Source: Dryococelus australis | Taxonomy: Eukaryota; Arthropoda; Insecta; Phasmatodea; Phasmatidae | Direction of reading: 5' to 3' | DNA: 64,000 bases | Assembly (NCBI GenBank): GCA_029891345.1 | Contig: CM057002.1 | Span: 18,040,295 to 18,104,294, forward strand | In this document: in pieces, positions 11,458 through 23,075 of the stretch | Layout of the letters: every line of letters begins with the position of its first letter | Numbering within the stretch: position 1 is the first letter of the stretch | The notes under the pieces: generated by a model | Told to the model about the DNA's origin: nothing | Databases searched by the model: none | The model's input: only the letters and a program-made list of their open reading frames with translations | Position numbers and translations under genes: made by a program

Positions 11458-12906
11458 CTACATATGCACAACATGACACTCCTTCACTAGCACTGCACTT
11501 TCAGCTCGTATGGTGAAACAACACACTTAAAACTGCTTGGGAGATACAGTGTAATCTTTTCCTCTTGTTCAAATTCCTAGCTCCAATCCCATATGGATCA
11601 AAATAAAAGGAGCCAATGATAGCATGAGTTGCACATCCCCCTCCTCACCCTCAACAGCATCTCACATGTGAACAAACAATGTGCACATTTATCTTATTTT
11701 GAATATTTTAACGTTAAAGTATGTAAAATATATTTCTCAACACAGCAAACTGAACCAATGCACATCTTTCAGGTGTACCTACACTAATTAAGGACACAAT
11801 TTTAAAATCATAGCTTTTTAAATCAACTTGTTTAGACTTTTTTGTGATGTTTGACTTTTGGTTAATATTTCTGATAGTGCTTTATAATAGTATAATAGTG
11901 CTTCAAATGTGTGTTTTGTGCTGATGCAATATCATACAATACATACGTAATTCCACTACCATGTGTTTAAGAACACTAAAACGACAATTTTCACAGTTTG
12001 TAAAGTCCTCTCCCTACCCACAGCATGTTAATAGTATATGAATGCCTTAAATGCAGAGGTGTCAAAGTGTCTAATTTAAAGCCAATGTTACATAATGCCT
12101 AACAAATTTCTCTAGCAAAGTGAAAGTAGCCGGCTGCAAAAACTGTAACATATAGTTTACTGTAAAATTATTTTTTGTGTCCATGAGAGATTACTATATG
12201 CATCCTTCCGGGTTCTCATTTAATTATGAAGAAATCTGCAAATTGAAATTAAAGTATAGATTGTTAATAAAACTTTTGGTTTTTCCCAAAAGAAGCAATT
12301 AAAATTGGACCATGCTAAACATTACAAGACTCAATGTTTAAATATTTTTGGTGGAAAGGCTAAGTTATATATAACTTTATGGTACATTATTTAATATGGA
12401 AAAGTCTGCCTATTGAATAAAATAAATATTTCATTTGAAAAACATGTAATTTTACACAAGAGATTATGAATAATAAGCTTCACATGAAATACCACCATTT
12501 TACCACAATTTTTAGGTTCAGGGGTTAAATTTGGTGTGCTACAATTTTTCGAAATCAGCTATTTTATGAAGTTATTCCCGAAAAATATAACCCCTGTAAA
12601 TTGAAGATGCTATTGCAATTTGATATTATTTTCTTTGTCAACTGAAATAACCTTTATTGCCATAACTTAACAACTTGTGACTTTATCCTATAGCACACCA
12701 TTGATGAAATAATGGTAAAAGACACACTACAGTGTTATATGTTAAATAAATTAGTCATAAAATTGATCATATTTCCCAAATTAACATCAGATATACTGAA
12801 AAACAGAATAAACTAACATACTCAAAAATTGCTATTTGTAAATAAGTGGCTCATATTTAAATAAATAGTAGAATGAACTAAATAAAAAAAAACTGCAAAC
12901 ACTCAC
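11458..12906 (-). other. tou: Intron of the tou-like gene
   Basis: 1,449 nt, strongly AT-rich, with no open reading frame or repeat recognised. Donor GTGAGT at 12901-12906. Confidence 0.8.
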
Positions 12907-14153
12907 CTGGCAGAAGACGCACTAGTAAGCGAAGTAAGATCACATGAATCACGAGGTATAATGCTGAACCAGTTCCTCTCTGTCGGAGCCACATTTGCCA
13001 TGCTTCCCAGCAGGAAGCCACCGTTCAGTTCCTTACCGTTGTTGAACACTGAAGCACTACACACATGACTTAGAGCATTGAACTTGTCTCCATTCGGTAT
13101 GATCACAGAGCCCAGCTCCACAGTGTTTGCCTTCTCCATGCACTCACCTAAACGCTCAAACTGAATGGGTTTATGGACTAGAAAAGCTGCTGGGATTTTA
13201 CTCTCTACCTCCTCCAGCTGAGTCTTACCTGTAAACACTAGAGTATTCTCCCTACAATCCACGTACTTATCTTCCATACCATGCGCATTTAACTCCGCAC
13301 TGAAAAGGTCACTCTTTATCTCGACTTTCACAGCACTTAAACTGTCTTCCCTCTGTTCACGTTTCACAATGTTTGCACAGTTATGTTCCAAGAACCTCGT
13401 ATCATCCACTTTTTTGTTGAGCAAGAATGATAGCGAGTGATCAGATGGTGTTCTTAGCACACTGCCACTACACTCATCCTTTACGTTTGCCGTCCGTTCA
13501 CTAGTTGCACACTCCCTACTATCTCCCTCCGCCTGTCCATTCCCAACCCTTTCTAGCTCATTCACTTCCATCTCAGTCTCATTTTCAGTCTTCACCTCTA
13601 TGCAGTTCTCTCTTCCTGCAGTCTCGTGGGTTAGTGCATGCTCTCCATTCTCTGGATCAGTCATTTCCAACTTATCTTCATGCACCAAGTCTTCTAGTTC
13701 GTCCTCGCCCCGTTCTTTCTCCCTGGTCCGTGTCTTGCGATGTTCGTTCCTCGTTTCATCACTGTCACTCTCATCACCCACCATTTCAGTTTTCCCACAC
13801 GACCTGTCCTCATACTCCAACTCTGACACCGGGCGATAATCATCTTCAGGCTCGTCTGCCCCCATGTTTTCTCCATCTTCCGCCTTCAGCCTGTTCTCAC
13901 ACGATTCCGACAGTGGTGCAGCCATGTGCTCCACTTCAAATACTTGTGGCTCTGCGGACTCCATCCCCTCGACAAAAACACCACCAGCACATGGGAGGGT
14001 CCAGTAGCGCCTCCAGAAGCGGTCCTGACCAAAACAAATGGCTCGGAGCTGCTGGGAGGACGTGCTGAGAGAATGAACAGAGTTCTCACACTGGCGACTC
14101 AGACGTTCTATCTTGCGGTGCAGTTCCTCTGCATTCAAATTTCTGTCTTCCTC
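12907..14153 (-). CDS. tou: BAZ2/toutatis long exon: WHIM2 motif, acidic linker, WFSIIPR motif
   Basis: A 1,247-nt exon. It opens with EEDRNLNAEELHRKIERLSR, a heptad-like helix, then ICFGQDRFWRRYWTLPCAGG, the WHIM2 signature (GxDRxxRRYW) followed by VFVEGMES as in BAZ2B. About 250 residues of Glu/Asp-rich, Lys/Arg-containing low-complexity sequence follow, then a less charged part, and the exon ends with NWFSIIPRDSCDLTSLTSAS, matching the QWFSLLPRTPCDDTSLT block of BAZ2B. The acceptor is CATTTACCAG and it starts in phase 0. The donor is GTGAGT. The acidic linker is probably disordered. Overlapping frames on the plus strand (up to 187 codons) are shadows of it. Confidence 0.93.
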
Positions 14154-17100
14154 CTGGTAAATGGAAAATGAACACTTCCATAATTTCCAGTCACATGGTA
14201 ATATTAATACAATATATCTGCCACATGATCAAAATTTCATTACTTAAGTTAAATGTCAATCGTCCCAGTGATACAATACATACAGTTGACCATGTGTGTA
14301 GATGATGGCCAGACTAGTAGCAGCCAGCATCTTATACTGTGTTTCATATAACTTCAGTAAATTTTGACAGACATACCGACCAACATAAGGAGCATGTAAA
14401 CAGTAAATGCCCTCATTTGCAAAGTATTGTGTCAGATAATGGTGGTTGTGGGATATATGTCATGTTGGCAATCCTTGCAATGATTACGAAGAAACATTGT
14501 ACTACGTACTTAAAATTATAATTGATGACTTTAATGATAATTACAACATTTATTGTTTAAACTATGCCTTTAGAGTAAAGTACAATTTTTTTTAGCTATA
14601 CAGCATGGACTTTAAATGATGTTTTTTGAAATTAATGTTAAAATATTTTTAATGGCTATGACCATTAAAAAAAAACTTTTTTATACCCTCCTTAATTTTA
14701 TTCAAAATGCAACTATTTATATAATGTACATTAAAATTGCTTTAAATATTTACATTTGTGCATTTCTTACAAAGTTATGAACAGCGACATTATTTATTGC
14801 ATTTTGTTTTGCCAGAAGTTTTGAAATGCACAAGGCCTAAATAAACATCCTTTTTAGTGTAATTCATTATATAAATAAATTCAACAACTTTTATGTGAGA
14901 GTTTAACTTCACTGAAAATATTCTGTGAATTTATTGCACCGGTACTAACGAACACATTTATTGTGTTTTGTTCTTTCTAGGACATTAAAATTTTCAAGTT
15001 ATAGTAATTAAAAAATGTTTTTTTTCCGTACAAGCAAAATTTTCCACTGCTTCATCAAAACAATTTGCATTTCAAATTGTTACTCTCATAAGAAGAGCCG
15101 AAAGACAATCCTATCTCACAAAAGACAATACACCAGTGTTCCCCACCCCTACAATTAAAAATAAACTGACACGTGACGGGCTGCGGCAGTTGTCTCGTCA
15201 CACGGCCAAATTGATTTTGGTTGGTGTTAGGCTAGAAATACCTGAGTGGTAATTATTCCTAATCCCAACGTGGGATAGGAGCTCTGCTAGTTTACAGCAC
15301 TGGATGAGTTGGTTGTCGGCACGGGACAAAGTCGGACTCTACAAGCACTGCTTTCCATCTTGGTGGGATCACTCTGTCTTGTAACCTGGGCAACATATAT
15401 TGGGCAGTTGCAGTTGTGCCGACAGACCTGACTGGTGGCACACTAGGGACTGTCCCTGCTATGGGTGTGCTGGTCGACCTGATGGTGCAGGTTTTGGTAG
15501 TGATTGAGGTGCCCGACTATTCCTGCATGTAACAGGTGATGAGACCTACTGCTACAACCTGGCCAATGAGGTAGGCCAGTACGACTAGATGGTAACCCTC
15601 AGCGATCCTTGTCGGCGGTTCAAACGTAGCAGGTTCGTAGACTTGCGGAACTGGAACTGAGAGCTTGCGCAGTTCTGCTGTCTGTTCTTGTGGAATGAGA
15701 TAGGCGAACCCGGCCAGGAGGCGGTAAAGCTCCCATGGATAATTAGAGGCAGCCTTTACTGGTTTGGCCCTCTTACGAACACCATCAATACAGTTAAATG
15801 ACATGAGGAAAGTAAACCTACGATCCGACTACATAGAGGTGGAACAGTTGACGTGGAGGAGTGTAATACGTGAGCATATAGCGGCGGCCAGCCAATGTTG
15901 TATCTTGCTCTTCAATTCCGGTACCCAAGGTGCGAGGTTGTGTGAACGATGCAGCACTGGGGACCGTCCCAATATGGGGTGTTGTCCCACTAGAGCGTGA
16001 TGAGAAGGACAAACTTCAAGTTGACAGACCGACCCTAAGTGAAGCGTGTACCTAATGTTGTGGCTCTACCATTCACTACACTAGGTGCAGAAAACGGGTA
16101 ACCTTCCAACTTTGGTGTGGTGAATGTCCCAGAGAAACTGATCCTCCCAGACACAAGAAAGTACTCCTCTCTGCAACATTAGTGCACAATGAGAAAACGC
16201 TAACCCTAGACTGGCAGTCCAATCTCTAAGGGAGCAGTATCCTAATGTCATAGTTCTACCGTTCACTACACAAGTGCATTGAATGGGTGGCCTTCCAATA
16301 ATGTACTGTGGTTCTGGAGTTACGCGTCTGTAAAGAGAGAATAAAGTCCCGGTCACCTACCGTCCCTTGAACAGGCCTGATGTTTACGAGAAGTACTACA
16401 ACTATGGGAGCGATATTAGTAAGTGTATATTTCTGATTACAGAAATAAACAGTGATGGTGAATTACTACCACCTATCCCCGTGAGTTTACGCAAGTTGAA
16501 CACCCTATGTGAACACAGGTGAAGGTTACCTGCTTCTTAACTAACAGGGTAGGCAGTAAAGTGGCTATCAAAACGACTGACTAAGCAACGCTACAGCTAT
16601 TGTCTAGAAGGGACTGGTAAGTGTCTGGTGTTAGATTCATTGCAAGACTTGGTGAAGAGAAAGCTCTTCGGCCCCCGAAGGTGTGGTGAAATCCTGAGCG
16701 GAAATGTCTTCGGCATCAATAGTGCGAAATGAAGACCAAGGTAGGAGCTGATGGTTTCCACGGCACTGAGAGGTGCGGTGAAGGAACAAGACAGACATCA
16801 ATTGCTTGAAGACTGGCCACGAGCCTTGGTGCAGCCCTCTATTTATACTCCCCGATGGCGTGCCCCTTGCTCGCCTGGTATAGGGGGTTGTCTTGGAGAG
16901 GGGGTAAGCAGCTGCGAAGTGCGTGACATAGTACCTCTGCGTGAATTACGTCAGTGGCCAGCGCTGGATCCAGGCTCATGTCTCAGTGCTCGTACTAATA
17001 CTGGCATCTGGCAGTGCGCTGCTGTACTCGGTGAACCTTGATGCACGACTTCGGTGGCTCAGCTGGCAATTAATTATATCTGGCATGGAGGGAGCGTCCG

Positions 17101-17636
17101 TCCTTTGCCTTGGGCAGATAAAAATTCCTGCAGTCTTGTTGGTGGCCGCAAATCAAACACTGTTGCATGAGGTTCCAGTTCAGTTGCATTGATGAGTCGA
17201 AGTCAATTAATTAATACGTAAAAAGATGTCACACAATGAAACAAATCTCTAATTAACTAAGTATGTTACTTGGTCATACAATTAAAACAGGTGGAAGTGG
17301 CAACCTGCTAAGCACTAAATTGAAGTTGTTGTGACCGCATTACTTTTCGAGAACTGTCAAAATGTACTGAAGTTACATAAAATGGAGAATAAATGTCATT
17401 CATGTAAAACCATCACTAACTATGAACTACACATCTATGCAGTACAGAATAAATAATTTTGTGGCGATGAGCATAATACTCTTACAAAGGTACCTGCATT
17501 TTAAATGATTTTTCATTAACTGTTTTCAGGGAACTGTTGAAATATTATGGGACCAACTGAATATGTAATTTAAAAGCATAAAAGCAGAGAAGTTCAGGAA
17601 AACAGTTGTGAGTCACAACTATGAGAATTCACGCAC
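14154..17636 (-). other. tou: Intron of the tou-like gene with a GC-rich insertion
   Basis: 3,483 nt. The flanks (14154-15150 and 17200-17636) are AT-rich and featureless. A compositionally distinct block at about 15160-17200 is annotated separately. Confidence 0.85.
15160..17200 (-). mobile_element. GC-rich transposon-like insertion, probably LTR-retrotransposon debris
   Basis: The block differs sharply in composition from the intron around it. It contains two related subrepeats (16040-16130 and 16222-16310) that also resemble 34.71-34.79 kb, and its upper part shares the kind of GTACTAATAC / GTGCGCTG wording seen near 35.6 kb. A 95-codon minus-strand frame (15517-15804) has no domain I recognise. 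Orientation is inferred from the 34-36 kb relative. Exact ends and target duplications were not found. Confidence 0.45.
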
Positions 17637-17841
17637 CTCCTCTGGCTGTGTGCCGTCACTCTCATTGCCGCTCTCCACCTCCTCATCTTCTGCTTCATCC
17701 TCGTCCGCATCATCCCCCTCCTTCACCTTCACCTCCAACCCCAACACACCCAGGTCGCTCGACTCTTCGCACATCATATTGTCTACCTTCATAGGGTGCA
17801 GGATTGGCTGCCGGACCTTGCGGCTGTGCAGCACTCTCAGC
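17637..17841 (-). CDS. tou: BAZ2/toutatis exon: region after WHIM1, acidic
   Basis: 205 nt. It starts with one base completing a Lys codon, giving the junction TKLRK|LRVLHSRKVRQP, which corresponds to GKLRKLRIIHAKKTGKR of human BAZ2B. It then runs into an acidic tract (EGDDADEDEAEDEEVESGNE) and ends DGTQPEE, phase 0, before EEDRNLNAEE of the next exon. The acceptor is CATCTGTTGCAG and the donor GTGCGT. Confidence 0.92.
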
Positions 17842-18856
17842 CTGCAACAGATGTTCCAGCTTGGCCTAACATCACCATCACTTTCACAGTGAAGCTGTAT
17901 AGGTTTATACAAATGTAACATTTTGTTCAATGACACTCAAATAGAAAAATAGGGTAGTGCGATGTGACTTTTTTTTTCACGTAACTAAAATGAAAGACAT
18001 GTTATGAACTTTCGTGAAACTGAAACGAAAATGAAAAATAATATCATTAAGAGAGAGCCTTAATAAAGCTTAATGAATTTCCCAACATTATAGTAGGTTA
18101 TTCATTATAACATATTCGTTGTAAAATGAAACCAAAAATATGTACAATATGGAGTATTTACCAAATGGGATTTTGTCTACATTTAAATTTTCATTTTATG
18201 TATTTATTTCAGTTGTAAAATAATGAAAATAAACAAAATTATTTACAGGCAAAATTTTTCTTTGCTGGTGCACTAAATGAATATTCATTAAATAACAGAA
18301 AATTCATCAAACTTGAGAATTTTCGTTTCGTTAATACTTTTAATAACCAAATTTCTTACCGAAACGAAATTAAAACTGCCATTTTTCGTTTTAGTTTTGT
18401 TATACCGAATATTCGTACAACTGAAACAAAAATGAAAAATAATATTGTTTGCATCTGTTAGGTATATACACTGATGCATTACAGTTTTGAAGCAAACATT
18501 CTGCCGTAATGCAAGGTCATTTATGACACCAGACAGACAACGAAGCAAACTATGCAACCTATGGGGCATACTTAAAGCTCCAGTCGCTTGGATGAAATGA
18601 AGTGGAAGATGGACAAGCAACAGAATATAATGGTACACGACATGGCAGTACCCACAGAAAACCAGTAGCTTTTGTCAACATTCATTCTTTTTCCCACATG
18701 CAAAAATCTACATAAGTGACCTTGCCAGGAATCAAACCCAGATCATTGGGGCATGAGGCCAGCAAGCTACCTACTTGGCCCCTAAGGCCCCCACTACTCA
18801 AGAAATATAATAAATATAACAAAAATATTTGGAACCAAACTGAATATTGTACTGAC
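17842..18856 (-). other. tou: Intron of the tou-like gene with repeats
   Basis: 1,015 nt. A segment of nearly identical 20-odd-base words (ACTGAAACGAAAATGAAAAA at about 18020 and ACTGAAACAAAAATGAAAAA at about 18420) and their reverse complements suggests a small decayed DNA transposon at about 17955-18450. A SINE lies at 18685-18795, about 60 nt from the donor. Confidence 0.75.
18685..18795 (-). mobile_element. tRNA-derived SINE, copy 1
   Basis: On the minus strand a tRNA-like head GGGGCCAAGTAGG (A-box region) and GGGTTTGATTCC (B-box region) is followed by AGATTTTTGCATGTGGGA. That last word is shared with the SINE copy at 48.5 kb (AGATTTTTGCAAGTGGGA) and, in weaker form, with 55.6 kb. It is shorter than the other two copies and no target duplication was identified. 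Confidence 0.7.
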
Positions 18857-19166
18857 TTCCTCAGTTTTGTGTCCATCAGCCAGCGGTCCTTCCTCAGTTG
18901 CCCCACAGTTTCTATGGAATTGTCAATCTGGCGAATGACAGCCTTGTTCTGCAGCAGCTCATTGCACAAGAATGCCAAGATAGCAGCCTTGTGGGTGGGG
19001 TTAAGCGCGAGGAACGGTTTTTCGTTCAGCCACTCGGACATCTTCCACGTCTGATTCTCATGGAGGTGTTCAAAGAAAGCAGCGTTCTTGCCACATGGAG
19101 TTGAGTTATCACCAAAGTTGTTGTGGTGGTCTGATTTCTTCTCTCGATCGCGCTCAAAATGCAGAC
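18857..19166 (-). CDS. tou: BAZ2/toutatis exon: WHIM1 motif
   Basis: 310 nt. It begins GLHFERDREKKSDHH after a split Gly codon and contains NPTHKAAILAFLCNELLQNK followed by AVIRQIDNSIETVGQLRKDR and WLMDTKLRK. The NPTHKAAILAFLCNELL...LRKDRW segment is the WHIM1 helix pair that follows DDT in BAZ2 proteins. The acceptor is TTATTTGTAG. The donor is GTCAGT, less common than the GTRAGT sites elsewhere in the gene, but the phase and the KLRK|LR junction require it. Confidence 0.93.
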
Positions 19167-19347
19167 CTACAAATAAAAGAAAATAATTAAGTAAGTACCA
19201 ATAATAATCTTGATTTCTTTAATGTAGCAAAGTTGATCATTGTCGCTAATTTATTAGCAATCTCACCCAGCTTCACCTGTGTGGAAGAGAAACACTGGAG
19301 AAATCATTCCAAAGTTGTTTTAGTTTTATGAAAGCAGGCAAGCCAAC
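19167..19347 (-). other. tou: Short intron of the tou-like gene
   Basis: 181 nt with donor GTTGGC (19342-19347) and acceptor TTATTTGTAG. Phase 1, splitting a Gly codon. Confidence 0.88.
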
Positions 19348-19605
19348 CTGTGAGAGCCTTGACCTCGCCGGTGGCATTGGCATAAAGGTATATGCGCAGG
19401 ATCTCCGAGAGGTTGGCGTGCGTGATGTCTGCCTGCTTGAGGGACTGGCCGAGGATGGTGGTGTGGCGGGCAGGGTTGGGGATGCCCGGGTCCTCGATGG
19501 CGCACACCAACAGATGCGTCATTACCGACAGCAGCTCTTCCTCAGACTCCTCATCGCTCAGCAGAGCCATCTGTAGGCTGTTCAGAGTCGGCAAGCTGTC
19601 CATGT
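19348..19605 (-). CDS. tou: BAZ2/toutatis exon: second half of the DDT domain and following helices
   Basis: 258 nt. It continues the DDT domain with DMDSLPTLNSLQMALLSDEE and SEEELLSVMTHLLVCAIEDP, then HTTILGQSLKQADITHANLS and EILRIYLYANATGEVKALT. The DDT domain is a three-helix fold of about 60 residues that, with WHIM motifs, binds ISWI-family ATPases. The acceptor is TTGTGTTTGCAG. It starts with two bases completing the Asp codon at LGF|D. The donor is GTTGGC. Confidence 0.95.
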
Positions 19606-21316
19606 CTGCAAACACAAGCTCCTCTATACTCACGTCGTGCAAGGACTTCAAAGTTTCAATATATTAGCTAACTTCCAGCATGTTTTCCAAACATAAAGAG
19701 TTTTGTCTGCCTGCAGTAACTTTGCATAATCAAGTGTACAAAACATATGAGCTCCAAGGTGACTCTTACTCCCTCACCTGTTGTATCACTGCCTCTATGC
19801 GCAAAGCACCTTAACATGACTAAGCTGTCAACCCTACATTTACAACTCTGAAATTCCTGCACAGAACATTTAGCAGCTGAAAAATATTCTGAAAACACCT
19901 GTTTTAGCCATTTTGATGCCCAGAAATGTATTATTGGAGTTGAAAAAAAAAAGAGAACTTTGAAACTTGTCTTTGGGCACAAAATGTTTCTTGAATGCTT
20001 TTCGTATTCAGATGCACAACCATAAATTTTTTTAATCATTTGTCTTCTACCAAACCTCTGCAATGCACTTTATGTGCCAGCCAGGTGGAACCCATAACAC
20101 ACAAGTTGTCACTAATACAAAGTTGTCTGCTTTACCCTTGGAGTGCGAGAAATATAATGTTTATATGTATGATAGGTAAAAAACAATACATTTGTTAGTT
20201 TGCATTGCAAAGTAATGTCACTATAAGGTCTTGTCAGAAAATACAACTCTTTAGCAAAAAGCTACTTCTACAAATCAGTAACAGTAATTATCAACTGCAA
20301 ACAATGTTGTTTGTTTTATGAAATGTTAATTTTAAAGAATATTAACATTTTTTTGAGTATACAATACAAAAGTATAGTAAATGCCAATACTTCCTAAATT
20401 TATATTTCATCCTGTGTAGAGTTAACAAAGAATACTTTTTATTTGCTATGAATTTCCTTGCAGGGAAAGCTTTTATTTTTCTTTTTACTACTTATACACC
20501 CGCCTTTTAAATTAACTTTCAAATGTTAAATTATATCAATATTATCTGAAAAATCCAACTAACAAGAGTACTTTGGTTACTAATTTAATATTTCAAGATA
20601 GAATGTTATTAAGGAAAATGATTAGTGATTATTAGGGCTAAAGAAATTTTTGTGAACCAAGAAACAATGCAAAATATGGAGAAATTATGCTTCTTTGTAA
20701 AATTCTGTAATAATTCCCGTATTCACGAAACACCAATGAAACTGCTCATTAAAATGTTTCCAAAACTACATGGCTGAGATTCTTTTACCATGAAAACTCT
20801 TACAAACAGTTAATTTTGCCATTTTTAATGTTTGATACAGCATTATCTTGCATTTATTTCAGATATGCGTTGATAACAGTTTAAATTATTTTATATTAAA
20901 TTAACTCCGCAAACACAAAGTTTTACTCTCAAAAAAGAACAATTTATAAATTGATTGGTAGCAGGGTCAAATGATTATTGCTGTAGTAAGATTTGATATA
21001 TTGACCCGAATCACAAAGCGCTCTACTTTACGACTTCGCCCCATCATTGAGCACCAACGCTCATATGGGGCAAGTCTACTCCCAATAGTACAGTAATCAC
21101 AGCCTCCTCTCATCAATGTGACCCTGCCTCAGGCAGGAATCACATTTGGATATCACATTCATATCACTGATATATAATAATAGTGTTTAGATACAGCATG
21201 TTCAGCATAGATGACCATACTTAGCTAGACTCTACATGTACTCAAAACAAGCACCGACTTTTAGCAGACAGAATCTTCACACAAGTTGAGCACTACAGTT
21301 TGGATGGTAGACTCAC
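19606..21316 (-). other. tou: Intron of the tou-like gene
   Basis: 1,711 nt, AT-rich. Around 20950-21200 a slightly GC-richer patch begins GCAGGGTCA and ends near TGACCCTGC, which could be a small decayed inverted-repeat element. Nothing else recognised. Confidence 0.75.
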
Positions 21317-21439
21317 CAAAGCCAAGCGTCTCTCCAAAGTTGTGCAGGAATTCAAACACCATTAGTGTGTCGGCAAATGCTTGGCCCGACAGCTTCAGTC
21401 CTGGGATCCTGTTCAAGGTCGGCAAGGGCTTGTGATCCG
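21317..21439 (-). CDS. tou: BAZ2/toutatis exon: start of the DDT domain
   Basis: 123 nt coding for DHKPLPTLNRIPGLKLSGQA and FADTLMVFEFLHNFGETLGF. This is the unmistakable entry into a BAZ2-type DDT domain (human BAZ2B: DQKPLPELPRIPGLVLSGSTF...VVQFLRNFGKVLGF). The acceptor is TATGTTGTGCAG. It starts with two bases completing an Ala codon, and ends with one base before donor GTGAGT. Confidence 0.96.
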
Positions 21440-21789
21440 CTGCACAACATACAACCATCACACACATGTACCATAATGCCTAGATCAAACAATCAAGTCC
21501 CTTCATGTAACACATATTTTTTTAATTATTCACAAAAATTTTAAAACATTTACTTCTTCACAGAACAAAAGAATTGGTAGTCTGCAAAATATTTCATACA
21601 CTTTGACACAAATAATCAGTAAGAAGAAAGAATTTTTCCTCGCTATTTCTGATGAAGCTTAATTTTTAGCAATGTGATGAATGTTTCAATAGGCAAAGAC
21701 TACAGCAGTCATGCTCATGTGATAGTAAGAAAGTCAAGACTTGAGATGAACTCCCTCCTCGACCCCTGGTGATAACCATTGACGCACAA

Positions 21790-21811
21790 CTTATTTTACG
21801 CGTAAAATAAG
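21790..21811. repeat. Perfect 22-bp palindrome
   Basis: The half-site CTTATTTTACG is followed immediately by its exact reverse complement. It lies about 0.7 kb downstream of the last recognised BEL/Pao coding segment (minus-strand sense), so it may mark or lie within the element's 3' LTR. No function can be assigned. Confidence 0.8.
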
Positions 21812-22480
21812 CGCAACGCAAATGGCGTCTTGGTTGTATAAGGTGGATAAATCCAACTTACTATTAAATCTCAGAGTGGTCAATGTGTTAGGTACTAGAA
21901 GACAGCAAGAGTATTGATGATTTGTGAAATAAAATGGCCACAGTAGTACGAGCAGGTGAGAAGGGAAGTGTACCCACCCTTGGTGAAGGTCTGCATAATC
22001 AAGTTTTGCTAGAAATGAAACTGCACGAGAGATCGTTATTTCTTCCCTCAGTGCAGTAACTAACGTAAGAAATTGTGATACGGATATTTTGTTTGGAAGA
22101 GGGTTATTTACAAAAATTAAAAATTTTTTAAGATGAGGCTTGATTAATACAACCTGTTTCCACACAATATATTTTGTAACACATTCCAGCTGCGTGACAT
22201 CCAGCAACACGGAGTAGCGGTAACTAACTGTTTTCATTCATAGATGGAACCACAAGTCAAGATGGCCACCGGGCATGGCACTCTGAACAGTTGGTGCCAA
22301 GTTTGAATTGGAATCCAAGTACATACTCTAATTGACACAAACTAAAACAAACCTAAACATACCGCCAATAAAAAATAACATTTTTAACCAAACTAGAAAA
22401 TCTGTACAATGTCACAATGATATATGTGGTTCTCAGCGAATAGGTAGGCAACACAACTTGATAACGAGGGGCTTCACTAT

Positions 22481-23060
22481 TCAATGTTGCTGCTTAATGG
22501 TGGCCACTGTGCAAACTTCATCCTTGCCCACATGTAGAACTGCAACACGTCCAAGCTGCCACTGCAGAGGTGGCAAGTGGTCTTCCTTGACAAGGACAAG
22601 GTCGCCAATCTGCACGTCACCTTCACTCTTGGTCCACTTTCCATGTGGTTGTAGTGTATGCAGGTACTGCCTTGTGCCATCTCTGCCAGAAGTGCTGAGT
22701 GGCACACTGTACCAGTCAGTTGCCACCGATCCAATCTGTTTGACTGGATCTCTGTAAGGTCTGGAACTGGAGGTTTGTTAGGGTGGTGCCTACAAGGAAG
22801 AGTACTGGTGTCAGGGCCTCTAAGACATCTGGATCTGACGAAATGGCAAACAGTGGACGTGAGTTAAGGACAGCTTCAATCTGGGCAAAGAGAGTAGACA
22901 GCTCCTCAAATGTAAGAACTTGATGGCCTAAAACTCTTTTCAAATGATACTTAGCAGATTTGATAGCTACCTCCCACAACCCAACAAAATGTGGTGCAGA
23001 TGGAGGATTGAGGTTCCACTGAATGCCATGAGTAGCAAGGGTATCCGCAACACACTGCAA
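22481..23060 (-). pseudogene. BEL/Pao integrase C-terminal part and following domain, frame-broken
   Basis: The upstream frame (23060-22716) has [20 protein letters not shown], the conserved region at the end of BEL/Pao integrase cores, followed by AVLNSRPL. A shifted frame (22726-22481) continues with a segment ending in VQIGDLVLVKEDHLPPLQWQ and LGRV, typical of the domain that follows BEL/Pao integrases (DUF5641 type). A frameshift near 22.72 kb separates them. Confidence 0.85.
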
Positions 23061-23075
23061 GTTGGCACTCTCACT

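Noticed and set aside
13505-14068. 187-codon plus-strand reading frame
   Set aside because: It is the antisense of the long BAZ2/toutatis exon, whose minus-strand frame has conserved motifs and valid splice sites.
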